Shown here: in pieces, positions 46,430 to 59,498 of the stretch
Numbering within the stretch: position 1 is the stretch's first letter
How the letters are laid out: each line of letters begins with the position of its first letter
Origin: Eudorina sp. 2006-703-Eu-15
Taxonomy: Eukaryota; Chlorophyta; Chlorophyceae; Chlamydomonadales; Volvocaceae
Reading direction: 5' to 3'
Length of the DNA stretch: 64,000 bases
Assembly (NCBI GenBank): GCA_003117195.1
Contig: BDSI01000013.1
Span: 186,001-250,000 of the forward strand
Notes under the pieces: generated by a model
What the model saw: only the letters and a program-made list of their open reading frames with translations
Told to the model about the DNA's origin: nothing
Databases searched by the model: none
Made by a program: the position numbers and the translations under genes

Positions 46430-47932
46430 TCACGCCCCCGCCCTCGTCGTGTCCGCTAGGTACTCGGGGTCGCGGTCCCCGCGGCTCTGCGACAGCAGCG
46501 AAGCCGCCGGGCCCGCCAGCCCCGGGTTCTTGCCCAGCAGCGCCGCCGCCCGCTCCCGGCCCATCCCTGCTCCGCCGCCGCCCAGTCCGAACAGCCGAGC
46601 CACCTCGTCCAGCAGCGCCGCGGCGTTGGCGGGGAGCAGCAGCGCGGGAAACTCCTCGATCAGCTCACGAAGGGCAACGGGGCCGCACGGAGCTAGCAGA
46701 GACTTGGCCTGGGGGCCGGGCGGGCGGGCGGGAAGGCGGGGACGCGGGCGGGGGGGGGGGCAGGGAGGCCGCCTTTGGCGTGCTGCTGGGGAAACCTTTT
46801 GGGAAGGAGTTGGCGGTGCCGGTGGGTTGCATGCCGCCAGAAGGACGCTGTCACTTTCGGCGGCATGTGGACGCACCGCGGGGTCAACCCCCGTCCCCAA
46901 GCGCCGCGTGGGTTTCCCCGGGCGCACCCAGGACCCATCCCTACCGTTTCCCGCACGCCGAAACTGCGTCCCCCCTCCCGCAGCGCAACTCCTACGGAGC
47001 GCCCATGTGCCCCAGTCCACCAGACGCATACCTGCCGTACGGTTTCAGACAGGTGCTGCGGCTGGCCCAGCAGCAGCAGGGGGCAGCCTGCCGCCACTCG
47101 GGATACGTTGACGTCCGGTAGCTCGTCCCTCAGCACCAGGAGGCTCTCCGCGGCGGTATGGAGCCGTGCGGCCACCCGGGCCTGAAATTCAGCAGGATTG
47201 GGATTGTCCAACTCCTGCTAAATATGCCCCAAGGATGGATTGACTTATTATGTAAGGTTATCACAAAAAAGCGATTCATAATTGGTCAATGGATGCCATG
47301 GCTGTTTTCTTGCGTAAACATGGCATGCAGAACGTCCATTACACAGCTGGGCCGGCACGATCTACGTACCAGCGGACAGGAATGCATTCAGTACCCGAGC
47401 GACTCACAATGTCGGCGTGTTTGGCCGATGGCCCGGGCTTCAGATCCGGCAGAAGCGATTGGAGCTGAATCAGGTTGAATCGAAGGCCATCCTCAGTTGT
47501 TCCAGGTGTTTCGCGGCTGACAATCTGTGGGGCGAAGAGGTGGGTTGGCGACCCTTGGTTCACTAGACCGACGTTGGTGGTATGCAACCAAGCAAGCAAT
47601 CCGATTATTGCATCACGCATAAATTTGCTTTGGCAAAGTATGTGGTGTGTAACCTGGACGGCAAGCGTCATCTTCGTGTCGTTCGTCCAAGCAGCAGGCT
47701 CCTTGATAGTACGCTCGTTGTGAATGAGGTTTCCAAACTCATCCTTGATTCGCTCCCTTTTTTTGGTGAAGTACTCCACTGTTGCCCACGGCAGTTGGCC
47801 GGCCTGGTCAGCATCATTTTTTGCTCTGATGTGTAGCGACCTGCGTTGCGTCTTGTAAACTCTCCTTAACTCGAAAACGCCGACACCAACTTGCGATGAG
47901 GTGTATTTTGACGGTAAGAGGTTGTAAAGCAT
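46430..47932 (-). CDS. Putative organellar mTERF-like helical-repeat protein
   Basis: Exons in transcript order: 47932-47654, 47524-47408, 47214-47032, 46708-46430; all phase 0, 285 residues. The start is the first ATG after a stop-containing upstream stretch. The N-terminus (MLYNLLPSKYTSSQVGVGVF, then ELRRVYKTQRRSLHIRA) is basic and hydroxylated like an organelle presequence. The second half shows spaced leucine helices with L-P or K-N-P turns: ELPDVNVSRVAAGCPLLLLG, ALRELIEEFPALLLPANAAA, ERAAALLGKNPGLAGPAASL. This L-x3-P-x-LL spacing recalls mTERF repeats, which bind organellar nucleic acids. Only about three repeats are visible, so the fold is not certain. The intron 47525-47653 is a multiple of three without a stop, so an unspliced 328-residue form is possible. 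Confidence 0.6.
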
Positions 47933-49751
47933 GCTGGGCAAATTCGAAATTGCACCATATGCAATACTCTACCCAAATTGAACAAGGCTGCTTACCCTGA
48001 GCGTTGGATAAATGCATACGCTTTCCACCGTTGGTCGTCAGTTTGTCACATGATGCTTCGATGTGCATGACACGAACGGACAACGGCCGTCCGATTGTGA
48101 ACACAGCGTCGAATCTTCGGGAGTGTCGTCTGAATACCCCTGGATCCCGAGTCTATATCCGATATAAGATGCATCATCGGTCGCGATGCGACTAGGTCAT
48201 AGCTTGCGGCTTTGCGACGGGCATCCGGCCGACCAAAATATAGAGACTCGAGAGCGTGCAACTGAATTGCAGGCTGAAGGACGCGCAAATGATTTGCAGG
48301 CCGATGATGAAAGAAAGAGATAACAAGGGCATGGCACGAGGGCTGGCACCGGCTGCCGTCCTCTCCGACGCCTAGCACCCATCCCCAGCCAAGACACCAG
48401 ACACGCAACAGAAAAAGAGGGTCGCAGTTGCTTCGGCAACATGCCAAATATGCCGTAGCACCGACCCGCTGAAGAACTCGTGATCGCACGCCGAAGAAGG
48501 ACTGGTTAGTGGACACCCGGACAGCCCTCCTGCCGTTTCAACAATCACTGCGCCCGGAAGTTGTGGCGATTACGTCATGCGTCACGAAGTGCCTCTTATG
48601 AGGCCAAGCAGAGGTCGACATGTCGCTGTGTTCCAGGCGACGGTGCATCATCGGTCAAATGTCAGAGGTCAGTTGGCTTCGCCCCTCCTCCCCGGGAAAG
48701 GGCCCTGAAGCCCACCGAAAGTGTCACTCTCACTCGCACAGTCTACAGTCGGCACAAACACATCATCTCAGAGACGGGCCCTACGCCAGTGGCGACCGGC
48801 CCGCCCCGAATCCCCAATCACAGAGTCATGCAAGCTGCCCATGCATGGAACCCAAAGCATCCGCCCCAACGCGCAGCCGTACACTCCGCGCACGGGGTAC
48901 AGCAACTCCGCAGCAGGTAGCATCAGTATCATCACTACGACGGGTACGGCATTCCGTGGTCCGCGGCCACATCCTGGCATTCTGTGGACCCGCGGGTCAC
49001 CGACCCGAACTCAGGTTTCGCCAGGCTACCCAAGCTCAGGCAGAGCCGCCCATAGCGCAGCATCAAGCCTGCGCCAGCATCCTGCAAGAGAGCAGAGCCC
49101 GTTGATCCCACACATCCGACGCACACATCCACGTTCACATACACATACACATCGTTTCGTACAATGCCCTCCGCCGCCGCCGCGCTCCCCCGAGCTCCCC
49201 CAGCGCTGAAACAGGCACTGACCACCTCGACGCGGCCCAGTCGGCGGCTTTGACACCTCCCATTACCTCAACCCTGCTACATCAGGACGTTTTCGTTGCC
49301 CCATGCGACAGCCCCGAGGCATTGCTCCTGCAGGGAGGGCTTGGCTCCGTCGCGCGTCACGCGCTGATCATCACGTGCGCTCCCGCGCCCCTTCCCCCTG
49401 CACAGGAAGCTTCAATCACCCTCGCTTGGGGACTGTACGGGTATCCCTCCCACCGGTCATCTGCGACGCCGCTGACCCCTTCACCCCAATCTAGTTACTG
49501 CCCCAGCTGCCCTGCAATAACAAATGCGCTAACGAGGGAGGCGCCGCCGCGCTCCCCAACTCAACGCCAGCAGCGACGTCGAATACAGCTAGGTGTTGAC
49601 GGTTTGTTTGTTTGTATGGGGACCCCCGCGCCGCTGTTCTGTCAAGCAGGACGTCCCGAGCTCAATCGTCTACTCTGGGACTGCGCCTACTACGTCACGC
49701 GGCGGCGGATGGCCAAGGTTGGTGGCGGAAGCATGTGTTGTCAGGCAGCGC
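47933..49751. other. Intergenic region
   Basis: Upstream flank of the mTERF-like gene and 3' flank of the SHIPPO gene. No coding exon, RNA gene or repeat copy was recognised. An ATG at 48014 (minus) followed by a good GTAAGC donor cannot be joined to the next exon without a stop, so it was not used. Confidence 0.45.
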
Positions 49752-52226
49752 TCATGCAAAGTAAGAACCTGGTCCGGGGGTTCCGTCGCCCTGGCCCTTG
49801 CCCCGCTGCAAACACACAGGGGAAAAGGAAGGCGAGAAGGGGACGTGTCAGATGTGCGGCACGCAGACCCGCCATATTGAGGAGGGCCCTACATAGCACC
49901 AATTCGACCTGCCCACCTCATGTGTGCTGAGCCCGTGCCCAGCCCATCGGCAGCGGCGGCGCTACCACTGCTGCTGTGCGACCCGCCAGCCCCCACTCCA
50001 ACTGGTTTTATCGCCCTTCCAATCACGCCCAGATCCCGACACATTAGCTTCACCCTCCCACTGGAGTCCTTTGGGCCTTCAAACCCTAGAGAAACATGGC
50101 AGCCGCCGGTGGTCCAACGTACCTTCTGCGTGCCGAAACCCCAGCTTGGCGCGCTCTGCTTGATGGAGAGCCGTTGGGGACCGATACTGGACACGAACTG
50201 CGACGTCACGGGCCCGGGCGAGTTCTCCCCAAAGCCGCTCTTCTCGTGCTCTTTCGAGATGAAGATCTGGTCGGTCGGTCAGGGGGGAGAGGTCACCAGC
50301 GTCAGTAACTCGTAGCCGTTGGTGAGAACACAACCCCATCGGCCTAAGAGGTCCCAGGTCCAGTCAATCCCAGTGCCAGGTAATCCCAGTGCCGGCCACC
50401 GTCGCACCTTCTTGAAAGCATCGCGCTGCCCCGTCCCAATCTTTGGTGACGGCAGCGTCTTCTTCTGACTGAGCGTCTGCTGCCCGATCGCGCCAAAGGT
50501 TTTGTAGGTGCCCGCCCCCGGCACATCGCGCGACGGCGACCGGTCCTTGAACCGCTCCTCGGTGCCTTGCCGCCACGTGGGGGCGCTCGTGTGCTTCGAG
50601 TCCACCATGCGGCCAATGGCGCCGGGGTGGCGGTACGTGTTGGGACCGGGTGAGTCGCGGCTGCCCACTGTCTTCATCAGCTCCTCATCCAACCACACCT
50701 GTGCGGTGCAGGAACCAAGCGGCCAAAGACATGGTGAAGAGGTCAGGCATTGGGTCAAGAGGTCAGAAGCGTGGCATGATGGACTACAGGGCCCGGGTCG
50801 CGCGGGTTTGAAGGTGGATACGGGCGGGGGAGGGGGTTTACCCGGTGAAACGCTGCTGCCGGGATTGTTACTTGGCTTGGCAGTGGGCTGCTGCCACCGG
50901 GCGCTCTTGCCCCGGTAGCCAATAGGATGTCGAGGTATCGCCCAGTCGCAAGTTGAGGCCGTACTTGAGTCGTATAGGACAATGCATCCGAATGACGCCC
51001 GAAGGGCCGCCACCCGCCTTGCGCACATGCAAGACAGGGCTTGAGAAAACCTGCCGCTATTGTTCCGATGGGAAACGACTAAAATCGGCCGTGTAAGATG
51101 GCGTCCCCAACTACGCGAAACAGTCCGCGCTGGCTGCCTGGGAAATGTCTTGGCGGATTTCCGTTCACCGTCCGCTGCCAACCATGCACCGTCACGCGGC
51201 GCCATGTCAGCTTGGCAGCTGACATCAGGTATATCCTTACTAAGGCGTTTGTGCCGCATCTCAGAACCCTTTGGGGCCGTGCTCACCTTGCTTTGCTGGT
51301 CTCGGTTTGCCGTCCCAAATACTGCCCGGGGAGAAGTTGCGCGCTTGGACTCCTTCATGGGGCCCAACCCGCCTTCCACTTCATATGCACCTGCAGATTG
51401 GACGGAGAAATGAACGGAGCAAATCTGAGAAACCCTTCACTTGCAACCACACGACTCTGCGGAAGTCCCATCAAGGCCCCACTACCCCTCAATCCGTTGA
51501 GAGGACGCCTCCCACCACCCACGTTTTAAGGTTAAGGGCCCCCGTTCCAGCTGGTCGGCCTTCGCTTGCCGCCAAAGTGCACCCTGTGCGTCCAATGCGC
51601 CACCTTACCTGGCCCAGGGGAGAGGGCGCGACCTGACCGTGTCCGGTCGGAGGAGCCGAACCCTGGCGCGCTCGAGGAGAAGTACTTCGACTCTGGTTGT
51701 GGCCCAATCGCAGACTGCAGGTGACAAAATGCATGTTTGCCTTAGAAGTTAGAACTGGACAAAGCTTTCGACCAGTAATGAAGAGTACGCTCGCCCGCCC
51801 CGGCGAACTCACGTAAGTCTTGTACACCGGCCCTTGTGAATTGCTGCCAGGGATCGCCTTGGTTTGTTCTTTAGACAGGTAAAGCTGCAGGCCCGAATTA
51901 TGAAGGTTAGGTGACGGTTCGAAGGTTGCGGCATGGCCTTGTGAGCTAGCAAAATTGCGCCGCGGCCCACCTTATTTGTCGTGTCTCGTTGCTCTGTGCC
52001 AAACCCCCATTCTGGAAGAGTGCCATTCTGGCTTTTCACTTGCTTGCCAAAGCCAGAGCGAAGCATTCTGTACAAACAACCACCGATGGAAGAGTAGGTA
52101 AGCATTGATTGGCGTTCTTGTAATTGATACACCAATATTGACTATGAGGAAAGCAGAACCATTGGCACAGCGCAGTGCGACGCAGAGAACGCACGCATAC
52201 CGGATGGTGGGGTCTTCGCGCGACAT
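49752..52226 (-). CDS. SHIPPO/STPGR-repeat protein (ODF3/CIMAP-type)
   Basis: Exons in transcript order: 52226-52201, 52067-51971, 51884-51813, 51714-51609, 51390-51287, 50698-50408, 50266-50123, 49805-49752; phases agree, 297 residues. SHIPPO-type motifs recur: SPGPGAYEV, DSPGPNTYRHPGAIG, DVPGAGTYKTFGAIG, NSPGPVTSQF and the final TPGPGSYFA. These alternate with FGT-type motifs: GFGTEQRDTTNK, VFGTANRDQQSK, IGTGQRDAFKK, GFGTQK. Exon borders usually follow the FGT(x)K element, which suggests growth by repeat-exon duplication. Proteins of this family line ciliary doublet microtubules or associate with sperm outer dense fibres; a flagellar role here is inferred. The first coding exon is only 26 nt and fits both start context and phase. 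Confidence 0.88.
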
Positions 52227-54602
52227 GGCCGCAGACTCTTAGTTGCGATCTAAGTAATGGTTTTGATATGGCGATGGTGGTACAACTAAGGACCTGGCGG
52301 CGGTCAGAGGTGTAAACAGAGGTTATACTTGAACACTAACGGCACCTGGTAGCTTTCTCAGTCCTTGCGCAAGGCGCGTAAATACCTATGTGAAATTGCA
52401 ATGATCTATGTGTAAGCTGTCGCGTATTATTTTGGGGTCTCCACTTGCACTTAGACGACAAGTACGTAAATGTACGGCATCCAGGAATCTGAAGCTTTCG
52501 CCTTCTTCTACCAACTAACGCAAACAAATTTTATTTCACTACGTACGAGCTCTTGACAAAACAATCATATCGGCAGCAGCTTCCGATGGTTATGCAGCGA
52601 TGGCTACCCATCCACGCTGGGGGGCTCCAGCGGAAGATCCATTGCTGCTTGCTCTGGAACGGAAGTTTCGGCAACATAATCCTTACAACATAACGGAGCC
52701 CTGCCTAAACCCACACGCATCCCCCCCCCGGATAGACACACCGTATCAGACCGTAACAGAGGAAGCTTGTGAAGATGCAGCTCTGCGAAACAACATCGCA
52801 CACAATACCGGACAGTGACGTCGTCAGCGGTGGGAGTGATGGGGATGAGCCCCCATCCCAGCAGCCGTTCGAAAACGCCTTTCCTGCCTGGCGCCAGGAA
52901 ACTCATGCATTGAAGCACTCCAGCAGGACATAAACGCTTCATGCCCAGATGGTCGCTAGCAATCGATGGCTGCTCCCCGAGAGCCAGAGGCACTGCTCGA
53001 AGGCAGACTGCAGGCTTTGGACGCCAGCCCATCGAGGCCATACATGACCGAGCTGCGTACTGCAAAGCCTTCGGGCGAACGTGTCAACAGTACGATGATG
53101 AGTACTCGTTTCTGACACATCGTGCCTGCGGTGGAGAATTACAGAACCGGGAACCCACATCCCTTGACAAAAAGTCTTGAGCCTGTCTGCGGGCCCAGCC
53201 GGGACGCTACATCGCAAAGCCTCACCTCTTAACACCCCACGCGCAAACCAGACGGAGGATGTCCCTCGATACACACACGCCTGTTCCGCTGGACTTCGCT
53301 CCTCGCGGCTCAGCTTCTTTTACACACACGGGTTTCTTCACTTCACACAGTAAACGATTCTGCGGACCGGACACACCGCCTTCTGGGTTCTCCCCCTCCG
53401 CGTTAACCCCAACAGGCGAGGTACACCCTGCCCCGCATCGTCAAATCAAATCACCCGCAAATGTACGGCGATGAACAGCGCACTGCAACAGAGTACGTGG
53501 CCGCCCCAGAGGCGCACAACTAGGCACACCACATGCCCAAGCACCGTGACCAGACTCAGTCTGTCCTCACCGTCCCATGATGAGAGGATGCGTTTCCTCT
53601 CTTCCTGACATGCTTTTGAGGGCAGCACGTGCAGTGCCTTATGATGCCTCCCTCGTCCCGCCCCATACCTTCGGGCCGCCGTTCTTAAGTAACCGACAAT
53701 GGGAGGGCACGCCGGGAGTGCCCCAAGTTGCTTGAACCCATCACTCCCTAATCCACCCACCGCGCCTCCCTACGGATCGATGCAGATGCCAGACACGCAA
53801 CCCGCCTGTAAAGCGTCCACAAAACGGCGTCAGCGCTCACACAGGCGAGTCCGCGACAGCCCAAGCCTGTCAGAGGCAGCTGACGCCACGCCATTGCCCC
53901 CGTCTGGCTGTGTCTTTCAAGAAACTCCCGTCTGGTACGTCTCAATTCAGCATTAGGTAGAGCAGAAGGGCCGCATAAGCCCGGAAGGCGCGCCGAAACC
54001 CGCTACGACCACGCACGAGGAGGCCGCTGGAGGTCTCGAGCAGATGTTAAGGTGGTCGCGGGCATTGACACGGCACAGGTCATGCCAAGCGGTCGTACCA
54101 TCATTGTGTGGATACTACGGCATAACTACCCACCAACTAACAAACAAACTAACAAAACACACACGTGACCCTCAATCTGGCGGCGCGGCATGCCCAGGCG
54201 GCATATGAGCAAGCTGATACGCCGCCTGCACGGGCTGGCTCAGGCCGCAGACTCTGACTGAGTCCCCCTGTGAACGTGCCCTGAGCGACGTGCCAACCCA
54301 TCGCCCACCACAAGAGGTCGGGCGCCGACGTCCACCGCAACTCCCCGAATCGGTGTCCTCTCCCCGACTGGCCCTGACATCGCCAACCGTCAGGACGCAG
54401 CCGCGGGTTTGTCAGATCTTCAGACATCCCGCCAACAGCGGTCCCACCGGTCAAAGTCCAAACAGGTCTAGATGCGCAACCACCACCAAACGTGCTCGTC
54501 AAAACCAATGAACAAATGCTTCCAGCTGTTTACAACAATAACATACGACACGGCGCCCAGTGGGTTCTCGAGCGGCATATCGTCTGGCGCCCGCTGATCG
54601 GT
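52227..54602. other. Intergenic region
   Basis: 5' flank of the SHIPPO gene and 3' flank of the MYB gene. No exon, tRNA or repeat family member recognised. The part nearest the SHIPPO start (52230-52580) is AT-rich and probably holds its promoter. Confidence 0.45.
54530..54534 (-). terminator. Putative polyadenylation signal TGTAA (MYB gene)
   Basis: TGTAA on the minus strand about 70 nt after the MYB stop codon. Another TGTAA overlaps the stop codon itself (CTG TAA). Confidence 0.5.
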
Positions 54603-57600
54603 TTACAGAACTGCTGCCCCGGGGCCGCGGCAGCCGCCCCTCCCTGGTATGGAAACCACGCACGGATAGTAGCGTCTCGTGCCGTAATCGTAATCCCAGC
54701 GCTTAGTGCCGTCGAGGTCCCAATCCGCGGCCGTGAACAGTCTTGTGATTGTGTGTGTGGCGAAGGACCGTGGCACCGCCCCGTTGGTGTGCTGTCCCGG
54801 CTCTCGACCAGGCAACTCACGTCATAGCCCCCTGAGACAGCAGCAAAATCTGCGCCAGGACATTCGCATCCACCGCGCCGCTGCTGACGATGCTGCTGAG
54901 AGCAGCCGCCTGTTGTTGCTGCTGCTGTTGCTGCTGTTGGGCCGCCTGCTGGGCCGCCTGCTGAGTCGCCTGCTGCAGCTGCAGCTGCTGCTGTGCCGCC
55001 GCTACCGCCGCCGCCGCCTGCTGCTGTTGTTGCTGCTGCTGTTGCTGGGCCTGTTGCTGCTGCAGCAGTTGCTGGGCCTGCTGCTGTTGCTGGGCCTGTT
55101 GCTGGTGTTGCAGCTGCTGAGCCTGTTGCTGACGCTGCTGCTCGCTTTCGGTGACTTCCAGGGCGGAGGCCAGGTTGTATGCCGCCCGCTGCATCAGCAC
55201 CTGACGGGAAGACAGCAATCGGTGAGGCAAGAGGGCCGGCCGGCACCACTCGACACGACGAAAACATCTCGAGAAATAAATCAAAACACGGTACTGGGCT
55301 CACAAGAGAGCGTTGCCACCCAAATCTATCCAACGAAGGATCCCAGCAGGACGAACCCGGAGGTACCGAGTCGACCTTGTCGCTGCTCAAAGCTGGTGCG
55401 CAACAATGGAGCAACACGTGCAAAGACACGTGCCTCATCCGGCCAACCGAGCGCTCCTTCCGCGGCATGATAGGGGGCAAGGACCGCAATGCCCCGTCGC
55501 CTGTAACCGACGCCGCCGCGCGCCCTCAACCGCTCACCGAGTATGCCAGCTCTTCGAGCTTGGTGACCAGCGCCTGTGCTGCCGGAATGTTGCCCGCCGA
55601 GAGTACCACGCGCAGGGTGCTGCTCAGCTGCATCAGGTTCTCCGGCAAGCCCACCAGCATTGTACCATATCCGTTAGCAGGCAGCGCGGGAAGAGCGCCG
55701 GGAACCCCGATGGCTGCGGCAGCGCCCGCAGCCGCTGCGGCGGTGGCCGTGCCGCTGCCGCTCACACCCTGTGAGCTGGAGTTCGCAGGCGCGGATGGGG
55801 CCCCGACGACGGCGGCGGCGTCTACAGCGCCGTCGCTTCCAACGGACGCCCTGGGCGCCCCAGGCTGCTGCGGCAGCGTCAGCTGCAGCAGCGGCTGGCC
55901 CTGCAGTGGCACCAAGCCCGTGTCCAGCTTGGGCGCTGCGGGCAGGGTCACGCTACCTGGTATCGGCGGCAGGGCAGCCATGGGACGGGACCCGCTCGAC
56001 GTTCCCCTGCCGCCGCCGCCCGGCCACGCGCCAGGGCTAGGTAGCGATCCAGCCGCGCCCGCCTGTCCGCCGCCGCCGCTGCCACGTCCCCGCCCGCCTG
56101 CTTTACGCGACCGGCCGCCCTTGCCACGGCCCTTCCGACTCTCCATCTCAGCGTCAGAGTCGTCGTCCTCCTGCTCGCCTTTCTCCTCCTCGTCACCGCC
56201 GCCTTTGTCACCGCCGTCCTGCCCTGCGGCATCGCCGGCGCCGCCGCTGCCTGCTGCCCGAGGCGCGTCCCTCTCGCGGGGCGGCATCGCCAGCTGCTTG
56301 AGCGCCATCGCCGCCGAGTCCTCACCGTTGTCGGAGCCCTCGTCCTCTGTGCGGCACAGGCAACGGGTATGGAGTCACGGCGGGACAAAGACAGATCACT
56401 TCTGCCACGATTGTTGACTGCTTGCTTGCAGATTCGATCACCTTTGGTACCAGTTTCCCATCCAAGGACCCCATCAAATCTCACATAGGATGCAACCCAG
56501 GTGCCGTTCCCAGAAAGCCTCTCGGGTGCATCCTGGTTCTCTTCACCTCTGGTACAGTGGCCTGGACCCCCTACTTTCGATCGCATCCGCGACCCCGCAG
56601 CCGCCTTGTGGACCCACTCCCTCGCGTGTTCGGATCCCCCTGTACAGCCCCACCTCGACTGCCGGCCCGGATGGACCCGACTGGCCCACCTGATCCCTCC
56701 CCCTCGCCCTTCCAGGCGCGCTTCTTGCCTCGGCCCTCCTCCTGCTGGGGTGAGACAGCACAGCACAGCAGCGCCAGTCAAACAATCCGTCAGGCCGCGA
56801 TCGGGGGCCGGTGCGGTGCAGGCCCCTGTCAGCGGGATCACACGAATGCCACGCGCAACTGTGCACTAGGACATAAGGTGATCTATTGCCCGCTTGCAAG
56901 GTGCCATCCGGCAGGCGCCTTGCCCCCAAGTCCTGTGCTCTGGGTTGCTGGCGCCATGCAGGTTTGTCATGCTTTCCGCGGCGACTGAATTCCCGACGCC
57001 CCACCCACGAAGTATTGTTGGACACATGCAGCTCGTTTCACAGGATGCACGCCCACGGCCGTGACACGGCAACCCACCGGCTGCTCCTGGTTCGCCACCG
57101 CCGCCGCCGCCGCTGCAGCCGCCATGAAGGCGCGTCTCCGTGGGCTCATGTCATCTGAATCCCATGGGCAGTCCCAAACGCGCGGATGTTGCAGGAGGCC
57201 GGCAAGCGGCTGCACCTTCCGGGGTCACGCAGAGCGCAGCCGCCAAATCACGCAGAGCGCAGCATCGGGCCGCAGGCATAGGTGGCCGTGCAGCCGCGCC
57301 GACTGCGACGCACTTGAGCAGCATCGCATTGTGCCGTGCAGAAGATTGCAGGAGCCCCTTTACGACATTTGTCCTTCTCGCATTGCCAACGGCCGGGGCA
57401 AATGCGATGCCCTCCTACCGTTCGGCAACGCACCGCGCCGCGCATGCATTACCTACTGCCTGCAAGAGAGCTTCAGGTGCTCCCCTGATGACACAAGGCT
57501 ACCTGGCGTCATCAGCGCATCGGATCGGGGCCAGGGGGACACGGGAACGGAATCCTGCATGGTTCCTCATTCCGCTCATCTTCTGACCCCGAAGCGCCTC

Positions 57601-59498
57601 ACCTCCAGCAGCCGCCACTCCCTGGCCAGGGGTACCCATAGCGAGGCCAAGGCCTCCGCTCATCAGCGCCCCCAGCGGACCCACGGGGCCGAGCGGCAAC
57701 TGCGCCCCAGCTCCCAGTGCCCCCAGCCCTCCTGGGCCCGTCGCCGCCAGTAGCTGTGCGGCCGCCGCTGGACCCAGAGCAGCCGCAGCTGCCGCCACGC
57801 CGCCCGTTGGACCTGGACCCGGCCACCGGACAAGTTGCCCGCCGACGCCTATGCCCACACCACCAACGCCGGCGGCGCCGAGGGACGGCCGGCCCCCTGC
57901 TGGCTGGCTCTGCGCCATGAGGTTAGAGATGTCCATGAGCGAGATGGCTCCCGGCGCCGACTCGCCGCGCAGCTGGTCCAGCATGCTGCCATACCGTTTC
58001 TTCAGCGTACAGTTCCAGCGGTTCTTGATGTGGTTATCCGTGCTGCAGGTCGCAAGCCGCGAGGGAGAAACTGGATTGGGTCTGGTTTTCCTTCACAAAG
58101 GGGCGCTGGGATCGGGCGGGTCCGTGATCCCAAGGAAATGACACGCGAGAAGCCTGCTCGGGGGCAGTTGCGCCGTGCTTTCGGCTCAAAGATAAGACCC
58201 TCCGTGGATGCGAAAGACGGAAACTGCGTTCGGACCGAACATGGCCAGAGCACATCAGGTGCCCAGCACTTCGACGCTGATCCACTTGTGTGCAAGGCAA
58301 GAAACGTTTACCGTACCGGCCCGGCAAGTGCTTGGAAATGCTGGCCCACTTGTTGCCGTACTGCAAATGCGCCCAAAGGATGACCGCATCCTGCAGCGCA
58401 CAAGGATGGAAAGCGTGAGAAGGATATGGTCACGGACATCTCCCTACGCCGGCGCTGCTTCGCTGGGATTATTTAGACTGGGCAGCGGTAAGTGGCTTCG
58501 CACATGTGTGAAGCCCCCCTTGCCGGGGGCACAACGATATGGAGACACGGGCGCAGGATTAATTGACTTAGCAACAAGACATGTGTGAAAGGAAGGGGGT
58601 TTACGCCACTGCCAAGCATGGATGCGACTAACCGAGGGAAGTTGAGCGGTTCCGAGCAGGGTTCGAAGGAGAACAAACCCGTCGTCGGCACGCGCATACC
58701 TAAGCATCTCTGCTCAAGCGGTCATGGTTCAACGAGCACTTGTAATACCCACCTCCTCTGGGGTAAACGGCCCGCCTCGAACGTGCGGCGAAAGTTGATT
58801 TAACCACCTGCAAGGAACAGAAGTTGACAACGGCGCGAGAAAGGATCCAGAAATGAAATCACCCAAGCAGTGTTCCTAATGAAGACGTTAACATGATATG
58901 CGTGGGCTTTTCAGCATACGCGCTATTGAAAGGCTATGCCAGTTGGCGTTCGTCCTTGGACCCTTGACAACAGTCCTTGACCACCGGAAGCAGTGCACTT
59001 GTTACGATAGAACGCAGCAGCGGTTCACAAGCCAAGATGTGTCTCTCACGGCATCAGCCGCAGGTCGTTGCAAGGGCGTTTCCTCAGTTGGTCACCGGTC
59101 ATCCCGAATAACGACAAACGTGCACGGTGTGACGTGATGTATACAATCGATACTTTCCTTTATTTGTTGCCGCACTGACATGGTCCAGCAACAGGACCAA
59201 CAGCGGTCGGCTTGCCTTCGTGTGCAACCAATACAACGTCTCAAGCAGCTCACCTTAGCCTACACGATTTCCCAGAGCGCCCTGGAATGCACTCTGCGAT
59301 CTTGGTCCAGTTCCTCGCGCCGTGTGTCATTACCAGGCCCCGAAGAATGTTGTCCTCTGCGCGTTTCCGAGCTTATTCTCATGCCTTTGCAAGTTATGAG
59401 ACTGAGAACTTCAATTACTTGCCTTCTGGCGTCCAGGGGCCCTTTGTGTTATCCTCTCCGCCAAGGTCCGCGACATCAGGACCTTCATAGAACTCCAT
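54603..59498 (-). CDS. R2R3-MYB transcription factor with Gln-rich C-terminus
   Basis: Exons in transcript order: 59498-59423, 59356-59254, 58807-58753, 58390-58317, 58042-57603, 57154-57078, 56744-56690, 56346-55538, 55200-54821, 54741-54603; phases agree, 735 residues. R2 starts at KGPWTPEEDNIL and contains GARNWTKIAECIPGRSGKSC; R3 starts at GGPFTPEEDAVILWAHLQYG and contains NKWASISKHLPGRTDNHIKN. Trp 22, 42 and 61 (R2), Phe 74, Trp 93 and 112 (R3) sit at the expected helix positions, and KSCRLRWLNQLSP is the plant R2R3 linker, close to the MYB44/73/77 group. The rest is Ala/Gly-rich, with an acidic stretch, an RGKGGRSRK basic patch, a long Gln tract and a conserved-looking tail, DWDLDGTKRWDYDYGTRRYY. 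A nuclear DNA-binding regulator; targets unknown. The first intron uses a GC donor (G|GCAAGT). Confidence 0.92.
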
